NCBI GenBank assembly: GCA_001701295.1 | Contig: DAAV01000147.1 | Span: 14,658-21,608 of the forward strand | From: Bacteroidales bacterium H10 | GTDB lineage: Bacteria; Bacteroidota; Bacteroidia; Bacteroidales; Muribaculaceae | Length of the DNA stretch: 6,951 nt | Direction: 5' to 3' | Shown: piece after piece, positions 4,848-6,951 of the stretch | Layout: each line of letters begins with the position of its first letter | Numbering within the stretch: position 1 is the first letter of the stretch | The notes under the pieces: model-generated | The model's input: only the letters and a program-made list of their open reading frames with translations | The model's database searches: none | What the model was told of the DNA's origin: nothing | Position numbers and translations under genes: made by a program

Positions 4848-6638
4848 TTAGAATGCAGCCTTGCGTACAATCACCTTGCCGTCGGCAAACTTGGCACGTA
4901 CCACATAAATGCCGTTGCCGAGTCCTGTCTCGAGCGAACTGGAGGCTTTCCCATTGAACACTCTTGTGCCGTCAGCGCAGAATACTTCAATATCGGCATT
5001 ACCCGAAACATTGATTATACCGCCTTTGAAAACACTGAGAGCGGATTTGTCATCATTAAACACACCCTTGACACCTGATACTTCAGGAAGACCTGTAAAT
5101 ACGGCACCATCAGCATATGTGAGACCATCCCATACATTGTAGGCATAGCTCGTAATAGTCGTCATATCGGGAGTACAGAAAGGTATGCCGCTTATAACCA
5201 TATCACCATATATAGGATTATTATCTTCATCTATATCTACGACAACCTCATGTGTCATATTGTCTTCAATCCATGTCTTAAGTTCCGGAGCGTTAACTGC
5301 GAAATAGTCTTCAAGAGACTGTATGCCGGTTGCCGTATCCACGATACAGGCTTTCATGTCCCCTATCATTACATTTCCGGAAAAGCCTACGAACTTGCCG
5401 CTGTTAGCGGAACATGTGATCTGAAAACCGGTTTCTGTAGGATATGTCTTATAAGTACCCTCTTCAAGGTTGAATACATAAGGAGTATCTGTATCATATT
5501 CCTCTTCAGTCTCTTTGGAAGATACACGCAGAGAATTATATTTTGCATTGACTTTATTCGGAGCTCCAAGTATACCGCCGCCGAGACCTGCTACTGTACT
5601 TGCATATGTCTTACCGTCCGGAGAAAGAATAACATTATTGAATACTAAAGAGATCGCACCTTCTGTAGCTTCATTGATCGCCTGATCATAAGCCTGTTTC
5701 TTAATCTCATATTCCCTGACGGCATCCTCGTAGGCCTGTTTTTCCTCATCTGTCATAAAATCGTCAAGATTAGGATATGTGGACCAATCTGTACCGCCGG
5801 CATCCTGCCAGTCCTTAAGTGCCTGATTATATGCCTCTTTTTCTTCATCTGTAGCAAAGTCTTCCTTATCAGGATATTCACCCGGATTTTCAGGAATCAC
5901 AATATCCTGATTAGTATAGAAAAGTTCAAGATTTGGAAGCGTATAACTCCACTCACCATTAGCATTACGATTATAGACTATCGGATAATAATACCAGCCC
6001 GAACTGTTTACCACCTGACCGGCAATAGTATTGCCGTCCGTACTCATGGCGATAGCGGTGACATATTGAGGAACTCCTCCGAGAAAATCTTTATCGGGAT
6101 GCGGAAGAATCACCGGTTCTCCATATGTGCCGTCTTCATTTCGGGTCCACAAGGCCGGAAGTTGCATTGACTGTCTGTATTCAAAACCGAAAGCATCGTT
6201 ACCTACATTTCCGCAGATATATTTTCCATCGGGAGTGACTGCATGGGCCGTACCGCCATATTCAGAATTAGGCACGGGAAGAGGTATGATTTCTCCTTCT
6301 TTAAAAATTACGGCCATATCTTCAGTAGTATAATGAGTCTCATCCGGCCAATGATAGATCACCGCGTTACCAACAACCGAGCCGTCGTTTGCAACACATG
6401 TGCCGAATCCCGGCATATATTCATTGTAGCCCATTTCTTCATCAAAATAAAGTGCGATCATCTCATCGGTGGTAAGATCATGAATAGTCATCATCATATT
6501 CATGAGATTGCTGACGGCATAACGGCCATCCTGAGAAATTCCGCAGAACGCGGCGTTTTCATACATCTTGGCCTGAGGCGCTCCCATCATTGTGGACGCT
6601 GCTGCAAGTGTCGTTGAAAGAAGTAAAATTTTTTTCAT
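4848..6638 (-). CDS. Secreted beta-propeller-like protein with C-terminal T9SS sorting domain and a duplicated helical insert
   Basis: This 596-residue protein starts with a signal peptide (MKKILLLSTTLAAASTMMG, cleavage near residue 19-23). Recurrent short beta-turn motifs follow: SQDGRYAVS (35-43), ANDGSVVGN (83-91), TPDGKYICGN (135-144), STDGNTIAGQV (199-209) and SPDGKTYASTVAG (339-351), with weaker ones at 410-424 and 528-537. These resemble HAF or TolB-like beta-propeller blades. An acidic helical insert at about 250-325 contains two copies of a 33-residue unit and a partial third. The last 80 or so residues form a type-A T9SS sorting domain, with VSGNADIEVFCADGTRVF, then LGNGIYVVRAKFADGKV and a basic end, IVRKAAF. 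It should be exported by Sec, passed through the outer membrane by T9SS, and released or anchored at the surface. No catalytic motif or binding partner is evident. The A-rich leader TTTAAAGAA before the ATG fits Bacteroidetes starts. The gene is more AT-rich than the others. The sorting-domain call is strong, the fold call moderate, function unknown. Confidence 0.88.
   Translation of the reverse strand: MKKILLLSTTLAAASTMMGAPQAKMYENAAFCGISQDGRYAVSNLMNMMMTIHDLTTDEMIALYFDEEMGYNEYMPGFGTCVANDGSVVGNAVIYHWPDETHYTTEDMAVIFKEGEIIPLPVPNSEYGGTAHAVTPDGKYICGNVGNDAFGFEYRQSMQLPALWTRNEDGTYGEPVILPHPDKDFLGGVPQYVTAIAMSTDGNTIAGQVVNSSGWYYYPIVYNRNANGEWSYTLPNLELFYTNQDIVIPENPGEYPDKEDFATDEEKEAYNQALKDWQDAGGTDWSTYPNLDDFMTDEEKQAYEDAVREYEIKKQAYDQAINEATEGAISLVFNNVILSPDGKTYASTVAGLGGGILGAPNKVNAKYNSLRVSSKETEEEYDTDTPYVFNLEEGTYKTYPTETGFQITCSANSGKFVGFSGNVMIGDMKACIVDTATGIQSLEDYFAVNAPELKTWIEDNMTHEVVVDIDEDNNPIYGDMVISGIPFCTPDMTTITSYAYNVWDGLTYADGAVFTGLPEVSGVKGVFNDDKSALSVFKGGIINVSGNADIEVFCADGTRVFNGKASSSLETGLGNGIYVVRAKFADGKVIVRKAAF
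5709..5876 (-). repeat. Tandem 33-residue repeat encoded inside the T9SS cargo gene
   Basis: Copy 1 (5808-5876, residues 255-277) encodes YPDKEDFATDEEKEAYNQAL plus KDW. Copy 2 (5709-5777, residues 288-310) encodes YPNLDDFMTDEEKQAYEDAV plus REY. They share the core DF-x-TDEEK-x-AY-x-x-A and a period of 99 bp. A partial third unit, KKQAYDQAINEA, follows at residues 313-324. The segment is charged and helical in character, unlike the surrounding beta-rich blades. Confidence 0.8.
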
Positions 6639-6810
6639 TTCTTTAAATTTAAATTATGATTAGAATTTATGTCACTTATTTTATTATCGCCATGAAATAT
6701 ATCAGACTTTACGGATAGATTTCAGTCTTTCATAAGAATGTTGAAGATATTTTTTGATGATAGCACCATTAACATTTTGTATGTAAAGAACCCTATAATT
6801 TTAATAAGAG

Positions 6811-6850
6811 AAAAGTTATAAATCAAAAAAATTGATTTATGTTAACTTTT
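6811..6850. repeat. Imperfect inverted repeat near the putative transcription start of the T9SS gene
   Basis: The arm AAAAGTT-ATAAATCAA (6811-6826) pairs with TTGATTTAT (6832-6840) and AACTTTT (6844-6850), leaving a 3-nt bulge (6841-6843) and an A5 loop. This gives 16 base pairs, nearly all A-T. No T run follows on either strand, so it is not a standard terminator. It may be an operator or a 5' mRNA hairpin. Confidence 0.6.
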
Positions 6851-6855
6851 CAAGG

Positions 6856-6886
6856 CAAAAATATAAAAAAATTTTTAAAAAACTAA
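6856..6886 (-). promoter_or_regulatory. Candidate promoter for the T9SS cargo gene
   Basis: On the minus strand TATTTTTG (complement of 6856-6863) matches the Bacteroidetes -7 element TAnnTTTG exactly. A TTAG (complement of 6883-6886), a 3-of-4 match to TTTG, lies 19 bp upstream. Homopolymeric A/T tracts at 6865-6871, 6872-6876 and 6877-6882 surround it. Transcription would start near 6849, giving an unusually long leader of about 210 nt. In such AT-rich DNA a chance match is a real possibility. Confidence 0.35.
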
Positions 6887-6951
6887 TAAATTTCAAATAT
6901 TTTTTTCAGCATTTTAAAATAAACTAAATGAACTGCATGAAATAATATGAT

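Larger units (their letters stand above)
6639..6951. other. AT-rich non-coding region upstream of the T9SS cargo gene
   Basis: These 313 bp hold no convincing gene on either strand: frames are short and stop-rich. Base composition is very AT-rich, with only 8 G/C in 6841-6900. It contains the candidate promoter, the A-tracts and the inverted repeat listed separately. The stretch 6639-6660 is the probable immediate leader of the T9SS gene. I see no tRNA, riboswitch-like or terminator structure. The upstream gene, if any, lies beyond the window. Confidence 0.75.

Overview
The window looks like chromosomal DNA from a member of the Bacteroidales, most plausibly a Muribaculaceae-type gut bacterium. 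The support is a C-terminal type IX secretion (T9SS) sorting domain, a GlsB-type glycine-lipid acyltransferase, an OLA1/YchF sequence closely resembling Bacteroides versions, A/T-rich gene leaders without a clear Shine-Dalgarno, and candidate TAnnTTTG-type promoter elements. The genus cannot be resolved by eye. The content is mostly housekeeping and cell-envelope genes. I see no mobile element, CRISPR array, tRNA or rRNA, and no evident multi-gene novel system.

Layout: (1) 1-1628, plus strand: the 3' two thirds of ychF (translation-associated ATPase), then a glsB-like N-acyltransferase 20 bp downstream, probably one operon. It ends in a perfect 16-bp hairpin that contains the glsB stop codon and can terminate in both directions. 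(2) 1663-2674, minus strand: a small Tyr/Trp-rich lipoprotein and, upstream of it, cytidine deaminase (cdd). (3) 2761-3636, plus strand, divergent from cdd: a secreted GH73-type glucosaminidase with two LysM repeats, for peptidoglycan remodelling. (4) 3654-4694, minus strand, convergent with the glucosaminidase: a polytopic LPG_synthase_TM/UPF0104 flippase-like membrane protein. (5) 4848-6638, minus strand: a 596-residue secreted T9SS cargo with beta-propeller-like repeats, interrupted by an acidic helical insert made of a duplicated 33-residue unit. It has its own 12-bp terminator. (6) 6639-6951: a very AT-rich non-coding upstream region with a candidate promoter, phased A-tracts and an imperfect inverted repeat.

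The genes do not form one pathway. Five of the seven act at or on the envelope: lipid synthesis, lipoprotein, peptidoglycan hydrolase, membrane transporter-like protein and secreted cargo. ychF and cdd are cytoplasmic housekeeping genes. Base composition drops from GC-balanced in regions 1-4 to clearly more AT-rich in the T9SS gene, and is extreme in its upstream region. The points most worth a second look are the duplicated insert in the T9SS cargo, a 15-nt sequence shared exactly at the start codons of cdd and the flippase gene, and the architecture upstream of the T9SS gene.
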